Below are positions 43,548-50,905 of a DNA stretch of 64,000 nt, piece by piece. The notes beneath the pieces are model-generated. The model ran no database searches. It saw only the letters and a list, made by a program, of their open reading frames with translations, and was not told the origin of the DNA. The position numbers were made by a program, and so were the translations under genes. The stretch is from assembly GCA_900550935.1 (NCBI GenBank), contig URUD01000008.1:1-64000 (forward strand). Reading direction: 5' to 3'. This DNA is from an uncultured Roseburia sp. Lineage in GTDB: Bacteria; Bacillota; Clostridia; Lachnospirales; Lachnospiraceae. Position 1 is the stretch's first letter. Every line of letters starts with the position of its first letter.

Positions 43548-44813
43548 TTAGGGAAAAAACGGGTACATGATCGGGAGCAATATCATGCTCACAACCGTTG
43601 CTACTACAATAAGTGGAATACCTGATTTTGCATAATCTTTAAAGGTATATCCTCCGGCGGTCAATACCATTGTATTTGCCGGCATTCCGATCGGTGTTGC
43701 GTAGGCACATGAGCCTCCGATCACACATGCCATCAAAACGGCTCTTGGATCGGCACCCATACCATTTGCTATGGAAACACAGATCGGTACCATCAATGCT
43801 GTCGTTGCCGTATTACTCATGAAGTTCGTCAGTACACAGCACAGCATAAATACCACAAATGTTAATACATATGGTGAAGGATTTTCTCCTAATAAACCAA
43901 TTACTTTATTTGCAATCAGTTCTCCTGCTCCGGAGCTTGACAGTGCAGATGCAAGGGCAAGTGTTCCACCAAACAGGAATATTGTCTTCAGATCGATTGA
44001 CTGCAATGCTTCTTTCTCGCTGATCACACCGGTTAAGATCAATGCCAGTGCTCCGATCGCTCCGACCACACAGAGTTTAATGCCGATCTGTTCCTCAAAG
44101 ATCATCCCGATCAAAGTAAATACCAAAATGATCAAAGACAACCACTGTTTCCATTTTGGAACATGACTAAAATCACGCTCCTCGTCAAAGACGGTCTCTT
44201 CGGATGGCTTTTCATCCGACAGTAATTTGTAACCAAATAATGCAAAGAATAATATTCCGGCGATCAGGATTGGTAATCCGACCTTTGCGTACTCAAAGAA
44301 GCCAAATGACATCCCCATCTCTTCCATCGCTGACTGTGCGATCAGATTTCCCGGTGCTCCAATCAGGGAAAGGTTCCCTCCCATCGCTGCTGCAAATACA
44401 AGCGGCATCAAAAGCTTTGATCTGGAATATCCCGACTTTGCAGCAATTCCGATCACAACCGGTATCAGAACTGCCGCCGTTCCTGTGTTGGATAATATGC
44501 CGCTCATCAACCCCACAATGACCATGATCGCAATAATGAGCTGCTTTTCTGATTTTGCAAAATGCGTTACCACGCCGCCGATCTTATTTGCCATGCCAGT
44601 TTCAAAAAGGGCTCCTCCGACAATGAACATTGCCACAAAGAGGATGACATTGCTGTCAATAAAACCAGAAAACGCTGTTTTCCAATCCAGCACCCCTGTC
44701 ACAACCAGTCCGACACAGACGATCATGGATGTCACCCCAAGGGGAATTTTTTCCCAGACAAACATGATAATAGCAAATAGCAAAAACAAAAGTGTAATTG
44801 TTACCTGACTCAT
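43548..44813 (-). CDS. SLC13/DASS-type carboxylate transporter
   Basis: A 421-residue inner-membrane protein with about 11-12 helices in two repeats. SNTGTAAVLIPVVIGIA and MSNTATTALMVPICVSIA are the paired SNT motifs that bind Na+ and carboxylate in the DASS family (CitT, TtdT, SdcS). NLSLIGAPGN fits as well. The start at 44813 (MSQVTI) has GGGAGG 6-7 bases upstream. Cotranscribed with ttdAB, so it probably imports tartrate or a C4-dicarboxylate, perhaps in exchange. Confidence 0.9.
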   Translation of the reverse strand: MSQVTITLLFLLFAIIMFVWEKIPLGVTSMIVCVGLVVTGVLDWKTAFSGFIDSNVILFVAMFIVGGALFETGMANKIGGVVTHFAKSEKQLIIAIMVIVGLMSGILSNTGTAAVLIPVVIGIAAKSGYSRSKLLMPLVFAAAMGGNLSLIGAPGNLIAQSAMEEMGMSFGFFEYAKVGLPILIAGILFFALFGYKLLSDEKPSEETVFDEERDFSHVPKWKQWLSLIILVFTLIGMIFEEQIGIKLCVVGAIGALALILTGVISEKEALQSIDLKTIFLFGGTLALASALSSSGAGELIANKVIGLLGENPSPYVLTFVVFMLCCVLTNFMSNTATTALMVPICVSIANGMGADPRAVLMACVIGGSCAYATPIGMPANTMVLTAGGYTFKDYAKSGIPLIVVATVVSMILLPIMYPFFP

Positions 44814-44878
44814 ATCCCACCTCCCAATTTCACGTGCCATACATTTGATATTTGATAATGTATCCAATTTCTAATCTT

Positions 44879-44907
44879 AATATAATAAAAGCAGTGCCAA
44901 ATGTCAA
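44879..44907 (-). promoter_or_regulatory. promoter of the transporter-ttdAB operon
   Basis: Consensus TTGACA (44902-44907), exactly 17 bases, TATATT (44879-44884) on the minus strand, about 65 bases upstream of the transporter start. Confidence 0.75.
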
Positions 44908-44917
44908 CTGCTTTTAT
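44885..44917. promoter_or_regulatory. perfect 11-bp inverted repeat over the ttd promoter
   Basis: ATAAAAGCAGT (44885-44895) and ACTGCTTTTAT (44907-44917) flank an 11-base centre. One arm fills most of the -35/-10 spacer and the centre holds most of the -35. A GntR operator is the natural reading. It could also fold and end the gntR transcript, though the T-tract is poor. Confidence 0.65.
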
Positions 44918-44985
44918 CATTTTTGTTAAAACATTACATATTTTTAAATCTTTTTTGTGCATCCAGCACAATTTCTTTCTAAATC

Positions 44986-45630
44986 TTAACTGTAATAAGT
45001 CAGCATGTCATCCCGGCTTCGCATAATATGTGCATACATCGAGCGATATGCCGCCTCTCCGTTACCTGACTGTATCGCCTGTAAAATATTCGCATGTTCT
45101 GCAATGGATATCTTCGCGTAGTCCTCCTCGGATACCATATTGCCCATAGATAACCCATTCCAAAGTTCGCTTATCATGTTTTCCATCTTGTGGTTACCGC
45201 ACAGGCGCCAGATTTCACTGTGAAATGCGCGATTTAAATCAGTGTATGTTTCGAATACACCATTTGAAATCGCATTCTGTGCCTCTTTTTGAATTTCTTC
45301 CAGCTGGCTGATATCTGCTTTATTTTCGCACACCAGCTTTGCCGCCGATGCCTCTAAGATCCCTCTGAGCTGATAATGCTCCCGGATATAGGTATCTGTA
45401 ATGCCAAGCACGATCGCGCCCTTGTTCTGCCTTAATTTGATCAGACCATCCCGGTCTAAGATCTGAAATGCTTCCCGGACCGGTGTCACAGAAACATTCA
45501 GCTGTTTTGCAATATTTTCCAGCGAAAGTATTTCTCCCTCTTTTATGTTTTTGGACAAAATAGCTTTTCTTAATTCCGATGCCACTTTTTGTTTTGCCGA
45601 CGGCATCACAATCGGATTGAGTAGATTCAT
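44986..45630 (-). CDS. GntR-family (FadR/FCD) transcriptional regulator
   Basis: A 214-residue regulator: winged helix (about 10-75: LSLENIAKQLNVSVTPVREAFQILDRDGLI) and helical FCD ligand domain (about 85-210) with HxxxH-like residues in DLNRAFHSEIWRLCGNHKM and MYAHIMRSRDDML. FCD domains commonly sense carboxylates. Its ATG overlaps the stop of the upstream gntR (ATGA). It probably controls the neighbouring transporter-dehydratase operon. Confidence 0.93.
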   Translation of the reverse strand: MNLLNPIVMPSAKQKVASELRKAILSKNIKEGEILSLENIAKQLNVSVTPVREAFQILDRDGLIKLRQNKGAIVLGITDTYIREHYQLRGILEASAAKLVCENKADISQLEEIQKEAQNAISNGVFETYTDLNRAFHSEIWRLCGNHKMENMISELWNGLSMGNMVSEEDYAKISIAEHANILQAIQSGNGEAAYRSMYAHIMRSRDDMLTYYS

Positions 45631-46205
45631 CCTTTTTTCCTTTCCTGTATGACAACCTCTGCCAGATACTGATAATGATCTTTTATCGCGCTCTGTATTC
45701 TGTCTGATCCGTTGCCGCTTTCCTGCGTTTTGTCATAGACTTCCATCAGATGATATAAATTGTGGCTTTGTTTTTCTGCATACTGCACATAATAGCGATA
45801 TCCGTTCTCCAGCAATGTCCGGATATACAAATTGTTTACCGCTGTCCGGATACCGGCATGTATCTGTTCATCACTTTTGCCCTTGTAAAATCTCTCATAG
45901 CAATTTTCTTTAAATGTGTGGGAAAGCTCTGTCACGGCGACTGCTTCCATCTGTCCAAGCAAGGTGTAGGTTTCTTTTATGTTTTCATCACAAAGCTGCG
46001 GAGTAATAATATGCCTTGTCGCCAGACGTTCTGCCAGTCCCTGTGTCTGCAATATCTGTAATGCCTCCCGGACCGGTATTCTCGATACCTCAAGCATATC
46101 CGCGAGCTCTTCCTGCCTTAATTTCGTTCCATTCTCTATTTTCCCTGATAATATCAGTTCTGCGATCTGAACTGCAATCAGTTCACTCAGTCTGTTCTGA
46201 TCCAT
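45627..46205 (-). CDS. second GntR-family transcriptional regulator
   Basis: A 192-residue regulator with the winged helix at about 5-70 (TKLRQEELADMLEVSRIPVREALQILQTQGL). A shorter, divergent helical C-terminal domain lacks some of the FCD metal-type histidines. It is cotranslated with the following gntR (4-base overlap). Two stacked, overlapping GntR genes may make a heterodimer or respond to two ligands; this is inference. Confidence 0.9.
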   Translation of the reverse strand: MDQNRLSELIAVQIAELILSGKIENGTKLRQEELADMLEVSRIPVREALQILQTQGLAERLATRHIITPQLCDENIKETYTLLGQMEAVAVTELSHTFKENCYERFYKGKSDEQIHAGIRTAVNNLYIRTLLENGYRYYVQYAEKQSHNLYHLMEVYDKTQESGNGSDRIQSAIKDHYQYLAEVVIQERKKG

Positions 46206-46314
46206 ATTTTATTTTCCGTCCTGATTTTCTCTGTCATTCTGTATCCATTATAAAATATTATTTATGAACTTGTAAACCAAATATATTTTATTCTTATATT
46301 GGAAGATGGCACAG

Positions 46315-46346
46315 AAAAAAGACACTCGCTGGGGATGGGGTGTCCT
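46315..46346 (-). terminator. terminator after the DUF3990 module
   Basis: GACAC..GTGTC stem with a C/G-rich interior, then six T on the minus strand, 28 bases past the stop at 46374. Confidence 0.65.
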
Positions 46347-46373
46347 TGAGAAAGATCTAACCTGACTCTGTTT

Positions 46374-46796
46374 TTATTTATTATGATTTTCTTTGTATAT
46401 GTTTTTCAACTCCTTAATTGCATCTTCAAACGATAAAACATGCAGCCCCTGGTATGCAAGTATCAAAACTTCTACCGGTGCCTGTCTTATCATATCCTTT
46501 GGTGTATCATAATCATATGTGAAATTCCAACAGGCAAAGAGATATCCAATCCATGACATCAAATCTTCCGGATATGTTTTTCCTTTATTAATCTGTACCT
46601 CTTGTTCTAAGGTTTCCATTATATAACGTGAACCTAGCCACATCTGTGTATCCATCTTATTATACAAATGTGTTGCTGTCTCTGATTTCATTAATTTTTC
46701 TATAAACTCTTTTGAGTCGTAACCTCTTTTAACAGACAGTACAAATAAATCTGCTGACATTTCGCATATCCCAATGGTAAAAGTTGTTGAATCCAT
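46374..46796 (-). CDS. probable antitoxin partner of the DUF3990 protein
   Basis: A 140-residue cytoplasmic protein without signal or membrane segment. The N-terminal 50 residues (ICEMSADLFVLSVKRGYDSKEF and LMKSETATHLYNKM) resemble the small DUF3791-like proteins found beside DUF3990 genes. The middle has EDLMSWIGYLFACWNF. Its ATG overlaps the stop of the upstream toxin-like gene by one base. AT-richer than the housekeeping neighbours. I cannot name a family with certainty; the antitoxin role comes from context. Confidence 0.7.
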   Translation of the reverse strand: MDSTTFTIGICEMSADLFVLSVKRGYDSKEFIEKLMKSETATHLYNKMDTQMWLGSRYIMETLEQEVQINKGKTYPEDLMSWIGYLFACWNFTYDYDTPKDMIRQAPVEVLILAYQGLHVLSFEDAIKELKNIYKENHNK

Positions 46797-47446
46797 TATT
46801 TATCCCACTCCTCTATTATTTCATCAAAGAATTTCACATCTTGTGCACGTCTGTATTTGGTCTGAATTTGGTTTACCATACTACTTAACTGGTTCGCTCT
46901 ATTCATATTCTGTGACACGATTATTTTTTTATCTGCATCTGTAAGTTTATACTCATTTATTATATTAAAACGTGTTTTTTTGCATGCTTCATCTGTTTTT
47001 AGCACATACTGTCTGCCTAATTTTACATACTTCATTGCCTCAATAAAAGCCCTGTCACACATCTGTCCATTAAAGAACAACTGCATTACCTGAGTCATTT
47101 TATCATCTGCAATTATGCCAACAATCATGTCATATAACTCATTATATATCTTGTATCTTGCGCATAGTTGGTTATATTCTGTTAATTTTTCCGGTTTTCT
47201 GTTATATGCAATGAATAGTGCCCAATCAATCTGATCAATATAATTATCTTCAAATGTTTTTATTTTCAGTCCTTCTGTATTGTACTCTATTTCATAAAAT
47301 TTATTTTTTTCATATGATGCAATCAAACCTTTTGGCTGGTCTGGTTTATCCCCCATATAAAATCCGCAACCAAAGTCACATGATACCCTGCTTTTAGGTT
47401 TTATATCTCCTTGTATTCCACTTTTTGAGCCATGATACAATAACAT
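46796..47446 (-). CDS. DUF3990-family protein, ADP-ribosyltransferase-like toxin candidate
   Basis: A 216-residue protein starting MLLYHGSKSGIQGDIKPKSR, then DFGCGFYMGDKPDQPKGLIASY and FYEIEYNTEGL. LYHGS, the DFGxGFY motif and the later acidic strand match DUF3990, which is thought to share the ADP-ribosyltransferase fold (His-Tyr-Glu type). The C-terminal half is helical and Lys/Asn-rich. GAGGAAGTG lies before ATG. With the overlapping downstream gene it makes a two-gene module like a toxin-antitoxin pair, inserted between the gntR genes and rpsR. Confidence 0.78.
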   Translation of the reverse strand: MLLYHGSKSGIQGDIKPKSRVSCDFGCGFYMGDKPDQPKGLIASYEKNKFYEIEYNTEGLKIKTFEDNYIDQIDWALFIAYNRKPEKLTEYNQLCARYKIYNELYDMIVGIIADDKMTQVMQLFFNGQMCDRAFIEAMKYVKLGRQYVLKTDEACKKTRFNIINEYKLTDADKKIIVSQNMNRANQLSSMVNQIQTKYRRAQDVKFFDEIIEEWDK

Positions 47447-47536
47447 ATTTTCACTTCCTCTCTTTTGATGTATTATACCGCTGAATTAGGCGAATTACAA
47501 ATTAATGCTTTTTTGAAATTAAAATTTCGTAATATA

Positions 47537-47572
47537 CAAAAAAAGACCAACTACCCTTTCAGATAATTGGTC
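47537..47572 (-). terminator. terminator of rpsF-ssb-rpsR
   Basis: GACCAA/TTGGTC outer stem (47567-47572 with 47545-47550) continued by G.T and A-T pairs, then seven to eight T on the minus strand. Confidence 0.85.
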
Positions 47573-47638
47573 AATTCTTTAAAAATCTTGTGTCAAATCA
47601 CAACCCACACACTCGCAAACCCTTGATTTTCCTGAGGT

Positions 47639-47902
47639 TTATTCGCAAACGTATGGCATTAATGCAACGTGACGTGCTCTCTTAATAGCCACGGTAAGTG
47701 CTCTCTGGTGTTTTGCACAGTTTCCTGTGATACGGCGAGGAAGGATCTTTCCTCTCTCAGAGATGTATCTCTTTAATTTGTTTGTATCTTTGTAATCGAT
47801 TACATTATCTTTGCCACAGAAAACACAAACTTTTTTTCTTCTATGCATTGGGCGTCTCTTCATTGGAGCGCCATCTTTGTCTGCTGCTTTATTGAAAGCC
47901 AT
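47639..47902 (-). CDS. rpsR: 30S ribosomal protein S18
   Basis: An 87-residue small-subunit protein. It has [40 protein letters not shown] in the usual order (first CxxC-type metal motif present, CVFC). It forms a heterodimer with S6 on the ribosome platform. Third gene of rpsF-ssb-rpsR. AGGAGG precedes ATG. Confidence 0.97.
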   Translation of the reverse strand: MAFNKAADKDGAPMKRRPMHRRKKVCVFCGKDNVIDYKDTNKLKRYISERGKILPRRITGNCAKHQRALTVAIKRARHVALMPYVCE

Positions 47903-47924
47903 GATTGATTACCTCCTGTTAAAT

Positions 47925-48365
47925 TTAATTGAATGGTAACTCTTCATCTATTCCATCCGGAATATTCATGAAGCCATCTCCAGCTGCGCTGCTCGGTGAT
48001 GGTCTGTCCGCAGGTGTGAAGCCGGAGTTCTCGCTGCTTGCGTTCTTACTCTCTGCAAATTCACACTCTTCCACAACGATATCTGTTGTGTATACCCGCT
48101 GTCCGTCCTTGTTGGTATAGCTGCCGGTCTGGATACGTCCGGTTACGACTACCTTTGTTCCTTTGCGGAGATATTTCTCTGCAAACTCACCAAGACGTCC
48201 GAATGCAACGCATGGGATAAAATCAGCAGTCTGCTGGTCATTGTCCCTGCGAAATCTACGGTCAACTGCGATGGTATATCTTGCGATTGCGGTTGCCTGC
48301 TCTCCCTGAGAGTAACGTACCTCAGGATCTCTGGTCAGGCGTCCCATAAGAATTACTTTATTCAT
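47925..48365 (-). CDS. ssb: single-stranded DNA-binding protein
   Basis: A 146-residue protein with an N-terminal OB fold (MNKVILMGRLTRDPEVRYSQ, FIPCVAFGRLGEFAEKYLRKGT) and a Ser/Pro/Gly-rich linker. The acidic C-terminal tip binds replication and repair partners. The tip reads DEELPFN, one residue beyond the usual terminal Pro-Phe. It lies 11 bases after rpsF. Confidence 0.95.
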   Translation of the reverse strand: MNKVILMGRLTRDPEVRYSQGEQATAIARYTIAVDRRFRRDNDQQTADFIPCVAFGRLGEFAEKYLRKGTKVVVTGRIQTGSYTNKDGQRVYTTDIVVEECEFAESKNASSENSGFTPADRPSPSSAAGDGFMNIPDGIDEELPFN

Positions 48366-48376
48366 GTGGTTTCCCT

Positions 48377-48667
48377 CTATTTCTCGTCTTTTCTAACGCA
48401 TAAGAAACGAAGAACATTGTCCATGATACGAACGTCACGCTCAACTTCTGCCGGAACAGTAGAAGCTGCATCGAACTGAATGAAGTAGTAGTATGCTTCT
48501 GACATCTTCTGGATCTCGTAAGCTAATCTCTTCTTTCCAGCCTCTTCTACCTCTGTTACAGTACCGCCGGCACGAGTGATGTACTCTTTTGCCTTCTCTA
48601 CTGTAGCGGTTCTCGCATCGTCTTCGATCTTTGCACTAACAACGAGTGCTAATTCATACTTATTCAT
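48377..48667 (-). CDS. rpsF: 30S ribosomal protein S6
   Basis: A 96-residue protein pairing with S18 on the 30S platform. MNKYELALVVSAKIEDDAR, GKKRLAYEIQKMSEAYYYFIQFDA and DNVLRFLCVRKDEK are typical. The start at 48667 has AGGAGG 9 bases upstream. First gene of the operon. Confidence 0.97.
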   Translation of the reverse strand: MNKYELALVVSAKIEDDARTATVEKAKEYITRAGGTVTEVEEAGKKRLAYEIQKMSEAYYYFIQFDAASTVPAEVERDVRIMDNVLRFLCVRKDEK

Positions 48668-48720
48668 GCGAATTTCCTCCTTTTGGTCTCTGGCCCGCCC
48701 ATTCAAAGGGGTGAGCAAGG
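48668..48720 (-). promoter_or_regulatory. possible S6/S18 autoregulatory leader of rpsF
   Basis: On the minus strand, GCTC-A-CCC can pair with GGG-C-GGGC across an 8-base loop, just upstream of the rpsF ribosome site. Firmicutes rpsF leaders often carry an S6:S18-binding hairpin. I did not confirm the family's CCG bulge, so this is tentative. Confidence 0.3.
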
Positions 48721-48769
48721 AATTTTAATATATCACGAATATTTACTCTACCATACAATTTCTGCGATT

Positions 48770-49021
48770 TCAAGAGGTTTCTTGAATTTCTTTGGTGTTT
48801 TTTTCTTCTTTCGGAGTCTTTTCTTTTGAAAATAAAAAGTACAGCCCCAGAAACAATAACGCAATGGCTGGTGCAACCAATCCCCAGTTATATACTATCG
48901 GGAGCAGAGTTCCCACCTTTTTCACTGCCATTTCTATACAAATAAGTTCCACCACTATACACTCTGTTGCATACAAAATAACTGCACAAAGTATTAATAT
49001 CGCACCTGCTATTTTTTTCAT
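48770..49021 (-). CDS. small two-helix membrane protein, immunity-like candidate
   Basis: An 83-residue protein with two hydrophobic helices (about 5-32 and 42-66) and a Lys/Glu-rich cytoplasmic-type tail (SKEKTPKEEKNTKEIQETS). Its ATG overlaps the stop of the secreted protein gene upstream (ATGA), so the two are translated together. No family recognised. Size, topology and coupling to a secreted protein resemble bacteriocin immunity proteins; this is inference only. Confidence 0.7.
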   Translation of the reverse strand: MKKIAGAILILCAVILYATECIVVELICIEMAVKKVGTLLPIVYNWGLVAPAIALLFLGLYFLFSKEKTPKEEKNTKEIQETS

Positions 49022-49800
49022 TGATATCTCCTATCTTCTTTCCAAGTATAAATTCCATCTGGTCCTTTTGAGCGTTTTCTGCCTAACGTTACATTGATCG
49101 TTTTAGGACTTTTAGAATAGACCGGCTTACGTTCCTGAATCACTGTTACTTTTTTCGGTCCTCTGGTAACATAATATTTCTGCACCTCTCCCCTTACATA
49201 ATTATATCTCGGTTGAAACTCCAACCAGACACGACGTTTTGATGGAACATTTATGTTTAATTCCATTGAAAGAGTACTTGTATTCTGCCATCCTGCCCCA
49301 ACTGCTGCTGAAAATGTATCTTTGTATTTTCCTGTTAAAGTCGTATTAATAGACCAGGTCTTCTGTGTATACGCCGATATGCTCATTGACTGACTCACAC
49401 TGGTTTGATTTTTTAGATAATTAGTAATTCTCTCCTTCTTTCCATATACCGTACCACTACTGGTTTTTACAAATCGGTATTTATAGGTAAACATTCCCAT
49501 TGGTGCCACAGTATCTTCTTTTGATAATGAAATTTTCGCTGTTTCTGGCAATATATCAAATTTCTGTTGTAATTTATCCTCTGTTTGTTCCTGTATTTCA
49601 TCATATAGCTTTTGTGCTTCCTCTCCTTTGTAGTACTGCAATTCCCCATTTTCATTTGGGATTGCAATCTGAACTACCTTTTCTTCATCACTATCTGTTG
49701 GAATCTCTCCAGCAAAAACTGATGTGGCTGTGAAAAAAGACAGTCCCATAACCAGAACTGTAGCCAATACAATCTCCCTTACTGTTCGTTGCAATTTCAT
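49018..49800 (-). CDS. secreted beta-rich protein of unknown function
   Basis: A 260-residue protein with a Sec signal peptide (1-30, ending SVFA before GEI) and no lipobox. An acidic segment (31-80) and an all-beta part (about 95-240) follow. The latter is rich in alternating Ser/Thr (TSVSQSMSISAYTQKTWSIN, FSAAVGAGWQNTSTLSMELN) then VPSKRRVWLEFQPRYNYVRGE. The alternating amphipathic stretch and the following strand pattern recall aerolysin-type pore-forming proteins, but no family is recognised. The C-terminus is basic. It is coupled to the membrane protein gene downstream. Confidence 0.75.
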   Translation of the reverse strand: MKLQRTVREIVLATVLVMGLSFFTATSVFAGEIPTDSDEEKVVQIAIPNENGELQYYKGEEAQKLYDEIQEQTEDKLQQKFDILPETAKISLSKEDTVAPMGMFTYKYRFVKTSSGTVYGKKERITNYLKNQTSVSQSMSISAYTQKTWSINTTLTGKYKDTFSAAVGAGWQNTSTLSMELNINVPSKRRVWLEFQPRYNYVRGEVQKYYVTRGPKKVTVIQERKPVYSKSPKTINVTLGRKRSKGPDGIYTWKEDRRYQ

Positions 49801-49900
49801 AACTCTTTCATTTTAGTTTTTCCTTTCTGTATTTTGTTCCCCGAATTTTGTGCACAGAAATTCTATGACTATAGTACCAATTTATCCTATGTCTGTCAAT

Positions 49901-49937
49901 AAAAAAGACCTTACAGATAAATTCTATCTATAAGGTT
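49901..49937 (-). terminator. terminator after the DUF951 gene
   Basis: 12-13-bp stem (49925-49937 with 49908-49920, one mismatch), 4-base loop, then six T on the minus strand. It ends the four-gene operon upstream. Confidence 0.88.
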
Positions 49938-49950
49938 CTAAATACTCCCT

Positions 49951-50139
49951 CTACTCCTCCTTTTTCCTTATCTGCTTCGTATTCTTCTCGACCAGTTTCC
50001 GTGCCAGCATCACCTGATGACCGCATCCCAGACACTTTAACCGGAAATCTGCTCCCACCCGGAGCACTTCCCATTCATTGCTGCCACAGGGATGTTGTTT
50101 TTTTAATTTTACAATATCGCCCACTTCGTATTGAATCAT
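49951..50139 (-). CDS. DUF951-family protein
   Basis: A 62-residue protein common in Firmicutes. Pattern: YEVGDIVKLKKQHPCGSNEWEVLRVGADFRLKCLGCG-HQVMLAR (shown across two parts). The three Cys (PCGSNEW, CLGC) may bind a metal. Function unknown; often found near RNA or replication genes. GAGGAGG precedes ATG. It lies 15 bases after the sirtuin gene. Confidence 0.9.
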   Translation of the reverse strand: MIQYEVGDIVKLKKQHPCGSNEWEVLRVGADFRLKCLGCGHQVMLARKLVEKNTKQIRKKEE

Positions 50140-50154
50140 CGTTTCCTCCTCAAT

Positions 50155-50883
50155 CTATACTTCGATCTGTCCAAACACTTCCCCAAGTCCTGCCTGGATC
50201 AGCAGATCAGCTCTGCCATCCATCGGCGTGGTGGACTTATTGATCAGCACCAGCTTATTTCCTCTGTAATAATCGATCAGTCCTGCTGCCGGATATACCG
50301 CAAGGGATGTTCCACCGATGATCAGCACATCCGCATGACTGATATAATAGACAGCATCTTCTAACGTCTGCTGATTTAACCCTTCTTCATACAATACCAC
50401 ATCCGGCTTGATCCTGCCACCACAGGCATCACACAGAGGAACCTTTGTCTCCGTATGCAGGATATATTCTGCATCAAACTGCTTTCCACATTTCTGGCAG
50501 AAATTACGATGAACGCTTCCGTGAAGTTCTAACACTTTTTTGCTCCCTGCCATCTGGTGCAGCCCATCGATATTCTGTGTAATGACAGCCTTTACCTTTC
50601 CTGCTGCCTCAAGCTGCTCCAGCTTTTCATGCGTAATATTGGGCTTTGCGGTCAGGCACAGCATCTTGTCCCGGTAAAAACGATAAAACTCCTCTGTATG
50701 CCTGATATAGAAAGAGTGGCTTAGGATTGTCTCCGGCGGATAATCATATTTCTGATTGTATAATCCATCCACGCTACGGAAATCCGGTATTCCGCTCTCC
50801 GTCGAAACGCCCGCTCCGCCAAAAAATACGATATTGTCACTTTCCTTTACCATCTGTAAAAATTTTTGTATTTTTTCCTCCAT
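50155..50883 (-). CDS. cobB: NAD-dependent protein deacylase (sirtuin, CobB-like)
   Basis: A 242-residue Sir2 enzyme removing acyl groups from lysine with NAD+. GGAGVSTESGIPDFRS, TQNIDGLH, the catalytic His in ELHGSVHRNFC, a Zn site of four Cys (CQKCG and CDACGG) and GTSLAVYPAAG are all present. AAGGAG lies 8 bases before ATG. Middle of a four-gene minus-strand operon. Confidence 0.95.
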   Translation of the reverse strand: MEEKIQKFLQMVKESDNIVFFGGAGVSTESGIPDFRSVDGLYNQKYDYPPETILSHSFYIRHTEEFYRFYRDKMLCLTAKPNITHEKLEQLEAAGKVKAVITQNIDGLHQMAGSKKVLELHGSVHRNFCQKCGKQFDAEYILHTETKVPLCDACGGRIKPDVVLYEEGLNQQTLEDAVYYISHADVLIIGGTSLAVYPAAGLIDYYRGNKLVLINKSTTPMDGRADLLIQAGLGEVFGQIEV

Positions 50884-50905
50884 GGCTGCTGCTCCTTTCC
50901 TTTTT

